Shown one piece after another: positions 51,843 through 60,319 of a stretch of DNA of 64,000 nucleotides. Numbering within the stretch: position 1 is the stretch's first letter; each line of letters begins with the position of its first letter. Location of the stretch: contig NZ_OZ244942.1 of assembly GCF_965222285.1 (NCBI RefSeq), positions 3,162,001-3,226,000 on the forward strand. Reading direction: 5' to 3'. A program made the position numbers and the translations under genes. The stretch comes from Tepidicaulis sp002389665 (lineage in GTDB: Bacteria; Pseudomonadota; Alphaproteobacteria; Parvibaculales; Parvibaculaceae). A model generated the notes under the pieces. It was not told where the DNA came from. It saw only the letters and a list, made by a program, of their open reading frames with translations, and did no database searches.

Positions 51843-52571
51843 ATGCCGAAGGGGTTCGTGAGTTTCGTTAAATCTTCCATTTCCGGCCAGCCGGGCAAGG
51901 GGCGCAAGCTGCGCAATGCAGCGCTGACCGCCGTACTCGGCCTATCCTTGAGCGGCTGCGGCGCGCCGTTGATCGGCGCCGTGACGGTGGGCGAGGTGCT
52001 CACCATTGCCGGGATTTCCGCCAGCTTCATTACCGGCCGCGATCTGACCGAACATGCGCTTTCCGCCGCCACGGGCAAGGACTGCCGGATGCTGGAAAGC
52101 GTTCTGCGCTCCGACCGCGGCTTTTGCGAAGAGCACGGCTCCACCGCCACGAAAGAAGATTTCGGCGGGCTGATGGCCCTCCTGGAGCCCGACACAGCGG
52201 GCACCGCAACGGCGCTGGCAAGCGCCCATCAGCCGCGCCTTGCCGCTGCTGAAATTCACGGCTTCCGCCCCATCGACCGGCAGAAGCTGGAGCGTAATTT
52301 CACCCTCGACCGGGCCGCCGTGCCCGCCAAGACGAAAGCCCGCGGCGAGCGGCTTTCCTTCGGCTTCCTGCAGGCTTCCTACGGGCAGACCTGGAGCTAT
52401 GAGCTGACGGCGGAAAAGAAGCTGCAAGTAGCCGAAGCCAAAGCGGCAGGCGAAGCAGCAAAGCGGGATAACACGCCGGTGAAAACGGCCGCCGTGAACA
52501 CCCGGCCCGAGCCGAAGCCGCTGCCGGCCCAGCGCTCGGACGGCAAGGTGATTTTCCCGATCACCCGCTAA
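51843..52571 (+). CDS. Predicted lipoprotein of unknown function
   Basis: 242 residues. A signal peptide ends in the lipobox LSLSGC (about residues 34-39), so the mature protein should be lipid-anchored. The pattern GKDC...SDRGFC (about 78-94) is a conserved two-cysteine signature in uncharacterised alphaproteobacterial lipoproteins. The C-terminal part is Lys/Ala/Glu-rich and helical. It is located between mdh and zapE, convergent with the latter. Confidence 0.75.
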   Translation: MPKGFVSFVKSSISGQPGKGRKLRNAALTAVLGLSLSGCGAPLIGAVTVGEVLTIAGISASFITGRDLTEHALSAATGKDCRMLESVLRSDRGFCEEHGSTATKEDFGGLMALLEPDTAGTATALASAHQPRLAAAEIHGFRPIDRQKLERNFTLDRAAVPAKTKARGERLSFGFLQASYGQTWSYELTAEKKLQVAEAKAAGEAAKRDNTPVKTAAVNTRPEPKPLPAQRSDGKVIFPITR

Positions 52572-52584
52572 AAGATACGGTCTC

Positions 52585-53718
52585 TCAATCGGCGGCATGA
52601 AGGGCGGCATCCTCGCCCAGATACTCCGCCGATTGCATTTCCATCAGCCGCGACACCGTGCGCTCGAACTCGAACGCCCCGTCCCCTGAAGGATAAAGCG
52701 CCTGGGGCGGCGCTTCGGCGGAGGCGACGAGCTTTACGCGGGCCTCGTAAAGCGCATCGATCAGCGTGACGAAGCGCTTGGCCTCATTGCGCCGCGCGGG
52801 CCCGAGCTGGGGAATATCGTCGATCAGCACCGTGTCGAATGTTTCGGCGATTTTCAGATAATCGGCCGCGCCGAGCGGCTTTTCACAAAGATCGGCAAAG
52901 GAAAAGCGCGCCACGCCGTGGGCCGCGCAGGGCACTTCCACCGCCCGCCCCTTCACTTCAAGGCGCCGCGCATGACCCTGCGCCCCGTCGGTCAGCGCGG
53001 CGAAAGCCTCGTCCATTGCGGCGCGGGCGGCGGGCCCAAGCGGTGTATAATAGACCTGCATACCCATCATCCGGTCGAGCCGGTAATCGCGCTCGCTTTC
53101 AAGGCTGAGCACTTCCATCTCTTCCTTGATGAGAGCGATGAAAGGGAGAAACCGGTGCCGGTTGAGCCCGCCCTCGTAAAGCCCGTCGGGCGCCCGGTTC
53201 GACGTGGCGACCACCACCACGCCCCGCTCGAAAAGCGCCGTGAACAGGCGCCCGAGGATCGAGGCATCGGCAATGTCATGCACCTGAAATTCATCGAAGC
53301 AGAGAAGCTGGGCTTCTGCGGCGATCAGGTCCGCGACGGGAGGAATGGGATCATCGCCCTTGGCCTTGCCCGCCTTTTCTTTTTGCCGCCAGGTAAAGAT
53401 GCGCTCATGGGTCTGCGACATGAAGGCGTGAAAATGCACCCGGCGCTTTCGGGTAAGAGGCGCGCCCTCGAAGAAAAGATCCATCAGCATGGATTTGCCG
53501 CGCCCGACATCGCCCCAAAGATAAATGCCTTCCGGCGGGCTCACCGGTTTGCCGATACCGAAGCGGCGTAGCGGCCCCGCCTTCTTGCCTGGCCGCCAAG
53601 ATAAAAGCTCGTCATGCAGGCGCGCCAAATGCCCCGCCGCCCGTTCCTGCGCCGGGTCATGCGCGATCTCGCCGGCCGCGACACGCGCGCGGTATGCCTG
53701 TAAGGGCCCCTCGCTCAT
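52585..53718 (-). CDS. zapE: Cell division protein ZapE (AFG1-family ATPase)
   Basis: 377 residues. Walker A GDVGRGKS lies at 69-76, with FDEFQVHDIADA as Walker B and TSNRAPD and RFSFADLCEKPLGAADYLKI as family motifs. ZapE is a cytoplasmic AFG1-like ATPase linked to cell division. Neighbourhood with mdh is a known alphaproteobacterial pattern. Confidence 0.95.
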   Translation of the reverse strand: MSEGPLQAYRARVAAGEIAHDPAQERAAGHLARLHDELLSWRPGKKAGPLRRFGIGKPVSPPEGIYLWGDVGRGKSMLMDLFFEGAPLTRKRRVHFHAFMSQTHERIFTWRQKEKAGKAKGDDPIPPVADLIAAEAQLLCFDEFQVHDIADASILGRLFTALFERGVVVVATSNRAPDGLYEGGLNRHRFLPFIALIKEEMEVLSLESERDYRLDRMMGMQVYYTPLGPAARAAMDEAFAALTDGAQGHARRLEVKGRAVEVPCAAHGVARFSFADLCEKPLGAADYLKIAETFDTVLIDDIPQLGPARRNEAKRFVTLIDALYEARVKLVASAEAPPQALYPSGDGAFEFERTVSRLMEMQSAEYLGEDAALHAAD

Positions 53719-53849
53719 GAGGCGCTTTTAGCGCATATGCCGCAGAAAGCAATCGCTTCGCGGGGAAGAACAATTGACGAACGAGGTGTGCCTGATGATA
53801 GGAGTGCGTTTGAGGGTTACTGCAGGCGCTGTCGTATTACAGGAAGCTG

Positions 53850-53990
53850 CATGGCCCCCGGCTCGGGGGCCGGGGTGACACGGAGTGTATTGGGAAAGCT
53901 CAGTGCCCGCTCCACACGCATGCCGTCACCCCGGGCTTGACCCGAGGTCCATGAAGCGGCGCGGCAAACACGCACCTCAAAGCAAGGCGA
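53850..53990. repeat. GC-rich palindromic intergenic repeat, copy 1
   Basis: About 140 bases with complementary ends: the left end ATGGCCCCCGG...CCGGGGTGACACGG resembles the reverse complement of the right end CCGTCACCCCGGGCTTGACC...GGTCCATG. The core hairpin is CCCCGGG-CTTGA-CCCGAGG. It is very similar to copy 2 at 54064-54220. It looks like a family of intergenic repeats seen in alphaproteobacterial genomes, here 60-odd bases apart from its sister. Confidence 0.7.
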
Positions 53991-54063
53991 AGCTGCCCGC
54001 CGCCGTCAAACGCAAATGGCGCTTCGATGTGAACGAGGCGGAGTAGCGATCCGCTGAGAGGCT

Positions 54064-54220
54064 ACATGGACCCCGGCTCGGGGGCCCAACTCGTGGACCG
54101 GGGTGACACGGAGTGCATTGGGAACGCTCAGCACCCGTTCCAAACTCATGCCGTCACCCCGGGCTTGACCCGGGGTCCAAGAAGCGGCGCGGCAACCACC
54201 TGCCTCAAAGCGAGGCGGTC
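54064..54220. repeat. GC-rich palindromic intergenic repeat, copy 2, running into the nat gene
   Basis: Same element as copy 1, with about 17 extra bases after GGGGGCCC. Its right hairpin CCCCGGG-CTTGA-CCCGGGG is perfect. The similarity continues through GCGGCGCGGCAA and CCTCAAAGC-AGGCG into the last codons and stop of the arylamine N-acetyltransferase gene (54205). Copy 1 carries the matching bases without a gene. Confidence 0.7.
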
Positions 54221-55062
54221 AGCCCCACGAACTTCTCCAGCACCGGCACCTTGTCCTGCGCAACGGGCAGATCGAAATGCTCATCAAGCGCGGCGGCGAT
54301 TTCTTCGGCGGAAGAAAGCAGATGCGTTTCCGGTTCCTCGCCCACCGCGCGAACCGTCAGCATGTCATTGAAGAGCATTTTGCGCAGGCCCGGCGCCGGG
54401 CGCTCGGCGATGAGGTAATTGACGAAAAGCGAGGAGGGATGCGTGGAGGTGAACCAATTGCCGAGCTCGTAATCGGCAGCCGCCGCCGTCTCCAGCCCGA
54501 AAGCGCAAATGTCGCCCCAGCGGTTGCCAAGATCGGCCTGCAGAAGAAGGCTGCTGCCCTCCTCCACCAGGCGGAAATCTTCGTGAGAGGTTTTCTGCAC
54601 AAGGCCCGGCACGAGTTTGAGCGGCACCGTCTGGCGGATACCGCCAAAGCCCGCATCCACCAGATAAGGCCCTTCGGGCAGATGCACGCGGATCAGCATA
54701 TGAGTGAGGCCCGTGGGCGGCGCGCCCTCCGGCATCATCCAGCGCACACGCCCGATCAGCCCGTCTGCCTTGAAACCGAGTTGCCGCAGCACGCGCAACA
54801 AGAGCCCGTTCTGCTCGAAGCAGTAGCCGCCGCGCCGCTCGCGCACGATCTTGCGCTGCAGACTTTCCGGATCGAGCGCAATGCCGCGCCCGAAAAGAAT
54901 ATTGAGATTTTCAAAGGGCACGGAGGTGGCCTGCGCAAACTGAAGGCCGCTCAGCGTTTCGAAGTCCGGTTGGCGCGGGCCCTGATAGCCGATCCGCACA
55001 AAATAAGCATCGAGATCGACCGGGCTTTCTTCGGGCAGAGCAGCTTGAGCTTGAGCGGACAT
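54205..55062 (-). CDS. nat: Arylamine N-acetyltransferase
   Basis: 285 residues. The catalytic triad is visible: Cys in RRGGYCFEQN, His in LTHMLIRVHL and Asp in LVDAGFGG. NAT enzymes acetylate aromatic amines and hydrazines with acetyl-CoA. The start at 55062 was preferred over 55092 because GGAG lies 7 bases upstream. Its last few codons lie inside intergenic repeat copy 2, so the C-terminus may have been reset by the repeat. Confidence 0.93.
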   Translation of the reverse strand: MSAQAQAALPEESPVDLDAYFVRIGYQGPRQPDFETLSGLQFAQATSVPFENLNILFGRGIALDPESLQRKIVRERRGGYCFEQNGLLLRVLRQLGFKADGLIGRVRWMMPEGAPPTGLTHMLIRVHLPEGPYLVDAGFGGIRQTVPLKLVPGLVQKTSHEDFRLVEEGSSLLLQADLGNRWGDICAFGLETAAAADYELGNWFTSTHPSSLFVNYLIAERPAPGLRKMLFNDMLTVRAVGEEPETHLLSSAEEIAAALDEHFDLPVAQDKVPVLEKFVGLTASL

Positions 55063-55079
55063 GGGATGACTCCAAGAAA

Positions 55080-55108
55080 AAGGCGCTGCCATTAGATGGC
55101 AACGCCTT
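55080..55108 (-). terminator. Terminator of the mmsA gene
   Basis: On the minus strand AAGGCG-TTGCCAT-CTA-ATGGCA-GCGCCTT forms a long stem with one mismatch, followed by TTTC. It lies 26 bases after the mmsA stop, before the nat start. Confidence 0.75.
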
Positions 55109-55134
55109 CATGTTCCGCAAGAACCAATCAGGGT

Positions 55135-56634
55135 CTATTTCATGGTCGGGATGACGAAGCTCGAACCTTCCTTGACGCCGGTCGGCCAGCGCGAGGTGAC
55201 GGTTTTCACCTTCGTATAAAAGCGTACGCCTTCCGGCCCGTGCTGGTTCGTGTCGCCGAAGGCCGAACGCTTCCAGCCGCCGAAGGAATGATAGGCAAGC
55301 GGCACCGGGATCGGCACATTGATGCCGACCATGCCGACCTGCACCTGGCTGGCAAAGCTGCGCGCCGCATCCCCGTCACGGGTGAAGATCGCAACGCCGT
55401 TGCCGTATTGATGTTTCGTCGGCAGCGCCGCAGCTTCCTCGAAATCCTTCGCCCGCACGATCTGGAGGACCGGACCGAAAATCTCTTCCTTATACATGGA
55501 CATGTCCGGCGTCACTTTGTCGAAGAGCGAGCCACCGAGGAAGAAACCGTTCTCATAGCCCTGCATGGAAAACTCGCGGCCATCGACAAGCAGCTCCGCG
55601 CCTTCCTTGACGCCGAGATCGATGCAGGCCTTCACCTTCTCGCGGTGCTGGGCGGTGACGAGCGGGCCGTAATCGGCATCGGGGTCGGTGGAAAGGCCGA
55701 CTTTGAGCGACTGCACGCGCGGCACGAGTTTTTCAACGAGCCGGTCCGCCGTCTCCTCGCCCACCGGCACCGCAACGGAGATCGCCATGCAGCGCTCGCC
55801 CGCCGAGCCGTAGCCCGCGCCGATCAGATCATCGACCACGCGGTCCATATCCGCATCCGGCATGATGATGGCGTGGTTCTTCGCCCCGCCCATCGCCTGC
55901 ACGCGCTTGCCGTGCGCGGCAGCCGTGCCGTAAATATATTCGGCAATCGCCGAGGAGCCGACGAAGCTCACCGCTTCGATGGCGGGATCGGTCAAAAGCG
56001 TGTCCACCGCTTCCTTGTCGCCATTTATGACGTTGAGCACACCTGCGGGCGCGCCCGCTTCCATCATCAGCTCGGCCAGACGCAGCGGCACGGAGGGATC
56101 TTTTTCCGAAGGCTTGCAGACGAACGTATTGCCGCAGGCAATGGCGACACCGAACATCCACATCGGGATCATGGCCGGGAAGTTGAAGGGCGTGATGCCG
56201 GCGGCAACGCCGAGCGGCTGGCGCATCGAATACATGTCGATGCCGGGGCCTGCGCCTTCGGTGTACTCGCCTTTGAGAAGATGGGGAATGCCGCAGGCAA
56301 ATTCGATGACTTCCAGCCCGCGCTGCACATCGCCCTTGGAATCGGCGATCACCTTGCCATGCTCGTTGGAGAGCATTTCGGCAAGCTCGTTCATATTGGC
56401 TTCCACCAGGCGCTTGAACTCGAACATCACCCGCGCGCGGCGCTGCGGGTTGACGGCGGCCCAGTCCGGAAACGCCTTTTCGGCGGAGGCGATCGCGGCG
56501 CGCACTTCATCGGCGCTTGCCAGCGGCGTGCGCGCGGAAACCTCGCCGGTATTCGGATTGTAAACATCGAGGAAACGGCCGCTCTGGCCCTTCACGGCCT
56601 TACCGCCGATAAAATGCGTGAGTTCTTTGGTCAT
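55135..56634 (-). CDS. mmsA: Methylmalonate-semialdehyde dehydrogenase (CoA-acylating)
   Basis: 499 residues, aldehyde dehydrogenase fold. The catalytic Cys282 is in GSAGERCMAIS and the motif ITPFNFPAMIPMWMFGVAIA lies near 147-166. MmsA oxidises methylmalonate semialdehyde to propionyl-CoA in valine and pyrimidine breakdown. The start MTKELTHFIG at 56634 has GGGAG 7 bases upstream. No other valine genes are adjacent. Confidence 0.93.
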   Translation of the reverse strand: MTKELTHFIGGKAVKGQSGRFLDVYNPNTGEVSARTPLASADEVRAAIASAEKAFPDWAAVNPQRRARVMFEFKRLVEANMNELAEMLSNEHGKVIADSKGDVQRGLEVIEFACGIPHLLKGEYTEGAGPGIDMYSMRQPLGVAAGITPFNFPAMIPMWMFGVAIACGNTFVCKPSEKDPSVPLRLAELMMEAGAPAGVLNVINGDKEAVDTLLTDPAIEAVSFVGSSAIAEYIYGTAAAHGKRVQAMGGAKNHAIIMPDADMDRVVDDLIGAGYGSAGERCMAISVAVPVGEETADRLVEKLVPRVQSLKVGLSTDPDADYGPLVTAQHREKVKACIDLGVKEGAELLVDGREFSMQGYENGFFLGGSLFDKVTPDMSMYKEEIFGPVLQIVRAKDFEEAAALPTKHQYGNGVAIFTRDGDAARSFASQVQVGMVGINVPIPVPLAYHSFGGWKRSAFGDTNQHGPEGVRFYTKVKTVTSRWPTGVKEGSSFVIPTMK

Positions 56635-56802
56635 TTTTTTCTCCCGGCTGGGGCCCGAGATCCGGGCAGACGCCTTCCTGCCTGTCTGCTTAACGCCGCA
56701 GCCCGGCGCCCGCAAGCCCCGCTCACGGTCTCTTGCGCTCCTTGTCGAGTATATTGGCCAAAAGTCCGAAGCCGCGCCGAAAAGGCAGAGCCCGCCCCTG
56801 CG

Positions 56803-57870
56803 TCAGGCAGGAAGGCGGGCTTCCGTGCCGGTAAACCAGCGCTTTTTCAGCCAGAGCGCCACGGAGACAAGCGAGATCAGCACCGGCACTTCCACGAGCG
56901 GGCCGATGACCGTAGCAAAGGCGACGGGCGAAGCGATGCCGAACGTGGCGATGGCAACGGTAATGGCAAGCTCGAAATTATTGGACGCCGCCGTGAAGGA
57001 GAGCGAGGTGGTGCGTGCATAATCCGCCCCCAAGAGCTTGCCCATCACGAAACTCACCGCGAACATGACGAAGAAATAGATCGCGAGCGGCAGCGCGATG
57101 CGCAGCGCATTGAGCGGCAGGGTAAGCACCGCCTCTCCCTTCATGGCGAACATGACGAAAATCGTGAAGAGCAAGGCGGCAAGCGTCAGCGGGCCGATGC
57201 GCGGCAGGAAAGTATTCGCGTACCAATCCTCGCCTTTGCGCGCGCGCAGGACTTTGCGGGTGAGATAGCCGCCCGCGAACGGCACACCGAGATAAAGGAA
57301 AACGGCGCCCGCCACGGTCCAGAACCCGATATCGAGAATCTGGCCTTCAAGCCCGATAAGCGGCGGCAAGACGCCGAGAAAGAACCAGACATAGGCGGGA
57401 AAGAAGAGAAGCTGGAAGAGCGAATTGAAGGCGACAAGGCCGGCCACATATTCGTTGCTGCCGCGGGCAAGCTGGTTCCAGACAATGACCATGGCAATGC
57501 AGCGGGCAAGACCGATGATGATGAGACCCGTCATGTAAGCCGGTTCATCGCGCAGAAAAATCACCGCAAGCGCAAACATCAAGACAGGACCGATCAGCCA
57601 GTTCTGAATAAGCGAAAGGAGCAGCACCTTTCTGTCTTCAAAGACGCGCGGCAGCTCTTCGTATTTCACCCGCGCAAGCGGCGGATACATCATGAGAACG
57701 AGCCCGGCGGCGATCAGGAGATTGGTCGAACCTATCGAGAACGAGCCGAAAAGATGAGCGGCGCCCGGAAAGAACGTGCCCAGCACCGTGCCCGCCGCCA
57801 TGGCAGCGAAAATCCAGAAGGTGAGATAGCGGTCGAGAAACGAAAGGCCGCAGGGCTGGCTATCGGCCAT
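56803..57870 (-). CDS. acr3: Arsenite efflux transporter (ACR3 family)
   Basis: 355 residues with ten predicted helices. The ACR3 signature cysteine is in GLARCIAMVIVWNQ (about residue 115). It exports arsenite across the inner membrane. The start at 57870 was chosen as the first Met before the ACR3 opening (LSFLDRYLTFWIFAAMA). It is the last gene of the ars operon, 19 bases after arsC. Confidence 0.92.
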   Translation of the reverse strand: MADSQPCGLSFLDRYLTFWIFAAMAAGTVLGTFFPGAAHLFGSFSIGSTNLLIAAGLVLMMYPPLARVKYEELPRVFEDRKVLLLSLIQNWLIGPVLMFALAVIFLRDEPAYMTGLIIIGLARCIAMVIVWNQLARGSNEYVAGLVAFNSLFQLLFFPAYVWFFLGVLPPLIGLEGQILDIGFWTVAGAVFLYLGVPFAGGYLTRKVLRARKGEDWYANTFLPRIGPLTLAALLFTIFVMFAMKGEAVLTLPLNALRIALPLAIYFFVMFAVSFVMGKLLGADYARTTSLSFTAASNNFELAITVAIATFGIASPVAFATVIGPLVEVPVLISLVSVALWLKKRWFTGTEARLPA

Positions 57871-57889
57871 GACACAATCCTGAAGAAAA

Positions 57890-58405
57890 CTAGAGGGAAG
57901 GAGCAGGCGCGGTCTTGCCGATTTCATCGAGCCGCTCTTTCACGCCAGCCCGGCCCAGACTGGCAAGCGGCAGGCTGGTGAAAATATCGATCCTTGTACG
58001 GATCTGCCGGAAGACATCGAGAAAATGCGCTTTCGTCTCGGTTTCCGAGCCGTCAAACGCATCGGGATCGGGAAAGGGCCAATGGGCGCTGACCGGATGG
58101 CCGGGCCAGATGGGGCAGACCTCATTCGCCGCGTTATCACACGTGGTGATGACGAAATCGATCTCCGGCGCGCCCGGCCCCTCGAACGCCTCCCAGCTTT
58201 TGCTGGAAAGACCTTCCACCGCGATGCCGGCAAGACGCAGCGTTTCAAGGGCGCGCGGATGGACACGCCCTTTCGGACTGCTGCCCGCGCTATAGGCCTT
58301 GAACCGGTCCCCTGCCGCATGATTGAGATAGGCTTCCGCCAGAATGCTGCGGCAGGAATTCCCGGTGCACAGGAAAAGCACGTTGAAGAGATGCTTCTCG
58401 CTCAT
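57890..58405 (-). CDS. arsC: Arsenate reductase (low-molecular-weight phosphatase type)
   Basis: 171 residues. The CX5R phosphatase loop is C13-T-G-N-S-C-R19 (FLCTGNSCRS). It reduces arsenate to arsenite, which ACR3 then exports. The start at 58405 has GGGAGG 5 bases upstream. A cysteine-rich redox relay typical of thioredoxin-linked ArsC is not fully evident, so a glutaredoxin-linked or LMWP phosphatase alternative remains. Confidence 0.85.
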   Translation of the reverse strand: MSEKHLFNVLFLCTGNSCRSILAEAYLNHAAGDRFKAYSAGSSPKGRVHPRALETLRLAGIAVEGLSSKSWEAFEGPGAPEIDFVITTCDNAANEVCPIWPGHPVSAHWPFPDPDAFDGSETETKAHFLDVFRQIRTRIDIFTSLPLASLGRAGVKERLDEIGKTAPAPSL

Positions 58406-58415
58406 CACGCCTCCC

Positions 58416-58874
58416 TCAGCAGCAGCCGGAGAGGCCGCAGCCGGTAATGTTTGCCGCCTGTGCGGGCGGGACGTCATAAGCGTCCGCTTCCAAGTTGGAA
58501 TGCCCGCGCTCCTCGGTCTGATGGAAAGTGTAGAAGGCTTCCCACGCCACGCCGTCCGGGTCCGTCGTCCAGCTTTTCTCGGACTTGTGATAGCAGCATG
58601 TCGTCACGCCTTCGGGCAGATAGGGCGCTTCGGCCTCTTTCAGACGGTCAAAGACCTCATGCAGCTCTTCTTCGCTTTCGGTTTGAATGCCGGCATGGGT
58701 GAAGCCCGGCGTGCCGCCGCCCCCTTCGATGACGAAATTGACGCGCGGATCGTCCAGCATCCATTTGGCGTAATCGTCTTTACGCAGGCTCGGCGCGGCG
58801 CCGAAAAGCTCGGTGTAGAACGCGATGGATTTTTCCAGATCGCTTGCATTGAAGCTCACATGAAGGCGTTTCAT
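58416..58874 (-). CDS. arsI: ArsI/CadI-type VOC family protein (organoarsenical C-As lyase)
   Basis: 152 residues of the vicinal-oxygen-chelate family. Metal ligands H5, H60 and E112 and the vicinal pair C93-C94 (TTCCYHKSEKSW) match ArsI, which cleaves methylarsenite. The C-terminus adds a cysteine-rich end (GCGLSGCC). The start has AGGAG 8 bases upstream and its ATG shares an A with the arsR stop. It could also be a cadmium-induced relative. Confidence 0.85.
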   Translation of the reverse strand: MKRLHVSFNASDLEKSIAFYTELFGAAPSLRKDDYAKWMLDDPRVNFVIEGGGGTPGFTHAGIQTESEEELHEVFDRLKEAEAPYLPEGVTTCCYHKSEKSWTTDPDGVAWEAFYTFHQTEERGHSNLEADAYDVPPAQAANITGCGLSGCC

Positions 58875-59218
58875 CACACACACTCCTTTTCCAGAGAAAG
58901 GGTTTGAACGGAGCCGCAGGCCCCGCCGCAGCAATCTTCGAGCAGGTATTGCGTCAAAGCCTGCATGGCACCGAGCTCGGCCCGGTAAATGATCGAGCGC
59001 CCTTCCCTGCGCGCCTGGATGAGCCCGGCCCGCGCCAGCTCTTTCAGGTGAAAGGAAAGGGTGGGCTGAGCAACGCCCAGCGCCTCGGCCAGCGCGCCGG
59101 CGGCCAGCCCGCCCGCCGCCGGGTCCGGCGAATGGGCCCGCACCAGGGCCCTGAAAACCTGCAGCCGGGTTTCCTGAGCAAGGGCGCCAAGGGCGAGAAT
59201 GACATCTTCCTGTTTCAT
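58874..59218 (-). CDS. arsR: ArsR-family metalloregulator
   Basis: 114 residues. The winged helix-turn-helix (QPTLSFHLKELARAGLIQAR near 51-70) is followed by a C-terminal cysteine cluster (C96, C97, C101 in EDCCGGACG), a plausible arsenite-binding site. It likely represses arsR-arsI-arsC-acr3. No Shine-Dalgarno sequence precedes the ATG; the operator occupies the leader. Confidence 0.9.
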   Translation of the reverse strand: MKQEDVILALGALAQETRLQVFRALVRAHSPDPAAGGLAAGALAEALGVAQPTLSFHLKELARAGLIQARREGRSIIYRAELGAMQALTQYLLEDCCGGACGSVQTLSLEKECV

Positions 59219-59219
59219 A

Positions 59220-59245
59220 ATTCGATACTTATGGAAATATCGAAT
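59220..59245. promoter_or_regulatory. ArsR operator
   Basis: A dyad ATTCGATA / TATCGAAT (59220-59227, 59238-59245) with a 10-base spacer directly precedes arsR. A further half-site-like CTCGAAATATTTTT lies about 15 bases beyond. The pattern fits ArsR boxes in many proteobacteria. Confidence 0.7.
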
Positions 59246-59353
59246 CATTTCAAGAGGTCTCGAAATATTTTTATGAAGCCCGCCCCGCTTTATCCCCGCC
59301 CGGCGAATTGAGTGGTACATGTGTGGCGACTTAAATCAGGGAAGGGGGATTTC

Positions 59354-60244
59354 ATGCGCGTGGTTGTTATGGCGGGCCTGGCGCTCGTGTTTTTCGCAGG
59401 GATCTGGGCCTATTGGAGCTACCGGGAAACATTGCCCCGGCAGGCCGCGGGCACGCTCAAACTGGCCGAGCGGGAAGGCGCGGCGCTGAGCTACTACGTT
59501 TCGGGCAACGGCCCGCTGGTCATCATGATCCCGAGCCTCGGGCGGGCGGCGAGCGATTTCAACGAGCTGGCCGGCGCGCTGAACGGGGCAGGCTTTCGCA
59601 CCGCCGCCATCGACCCGCGCGGCATGGGCAAAAGCTCAGGCGCGGAGGCGGAAGGCCTGACCCTGCATGATCTTGCCAAGGACATCGACACGATTGCGCA
59701 TGAAGAAGCGCCCGGCGAAAAAATCTTCGTCCTCGGCCATGCCTTCGGCAACCGCGTGGCGCGCACCTATGCGAGCGACTTTCCGGAAAATGTAAAAGGC
59801 ACGCTGCTTCTGGCCGCCGGCGGCAAAGTGCCCATCGCCCCGCGCATCCGCAAAGCGCTGGGACGCAGCTTTTATGTCTTCGCGCCGGATTTCTGGCGCA
59901 GGCCCGAAGTAAAGCTCGCCTTCTTCGCCGACGGCAACACAGTGCCGGATTACTGGATGAGCGGCTGGAACTGGAAAACCGCCAAACTGCAAGTTGCCGC
60001 GACACAGTCCACACCCGCCAAGGAATGGTGGCAGGGCGGCAGCGCGCCCCTTCTCATCATCCAGGCGATGCAGGACACGATTGCCCCGCCCGAACACACA
60101 TCCGTGCTGCTGAAAGAAGAATTCGGTTCCCGCATCACCGTCGCGGAAATCGAAAATGCCGGTCACGCGCTCCTGCCGGAACAGCCCGAAAAGATTGCCG
60201 AAGCCGCCATCCGTTTCCTGCGCGAGAAAGACAGCGCGCCTTAG
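59354..60244 (+). CDS. Alpha/beta hydrolase-fold protein lacking the nucleophile
   Basis: 296 residues. An N-terminal hydrophobic segment (about 3-23, VVVMAGLALVFFAGIWAYW) suggests a membrane anchor. The alpha/beta fold follows, with an IDPRGMGKSSG oxyanion-turn region, acid Asp in QAMQDTIAPP and His in ENAGHALLP. The nucleophile elbow reads VLGHAFGNRVAR: the expected Ser is A130. Either it is inactive as a hydrolase or it uses another residue. The start at 59354 has GGGGGA 5 bases upstream. Divergent from arsR, but its link to arsenic is unproven. Confidence 0.85.
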   Translation: MRVVVMAGLALVFFAGIWAYWSYRETLPRQAAGTLKLAEREGAALSYYVSGNGPLVIMIPSLGRAASDFNELAGALNGAGFRTAAIDPRGMGKSSGAEAEGLTLHDLAKDIDTIAHEEAPGEKIFVLGHAFGNRVARTYASDFPENVKGTLLLAAGGKVPIAPRIRKALGRSFYVFAPDFWRRPEVKLAFFADGNTVPDYWMSGWNWKTAKLQVAATQSTPAKEWWQGGSAPLLIIQAMQDTIAPPEHTSVLLKEEFGSRITVAEIENAGHALLPEQPEKIAEAAIRFLREKDSAP

Positions 60245-60255
60245 ACCGGTAACAA

Positions 60256-60286
60256 GCAAAAGGCCGCCCCGAGGGACGGCCTTTGC
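60256..60286. terminator. Bidirectional terminator between the hydrolase-like gene and sdhB
   Basis: GCAAAAGGCCG / CGGCCTTTGC arms (one A bulge) with a 10-base loop lie between the plus-strand gene stop and the sdhB stop. T and A runs at both ends suit termination in both directions. Confidence 0.7.
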
Positions 60287-60319
60287 AACTTTCCGGGCAA
60301 CTTCCGGATGCCGGAGAGG

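Noticed and set aside
53951..54046. 31-codon plus-strand frame inside the intergenic repeat region
   Set aside because: No ribosome binding site, partly made of the repeat; probably chance.
53850..54220. CRISPR array
   Set aside because: Only two long copies, unequal, with no regular short repeats or spacers and no cas genes.
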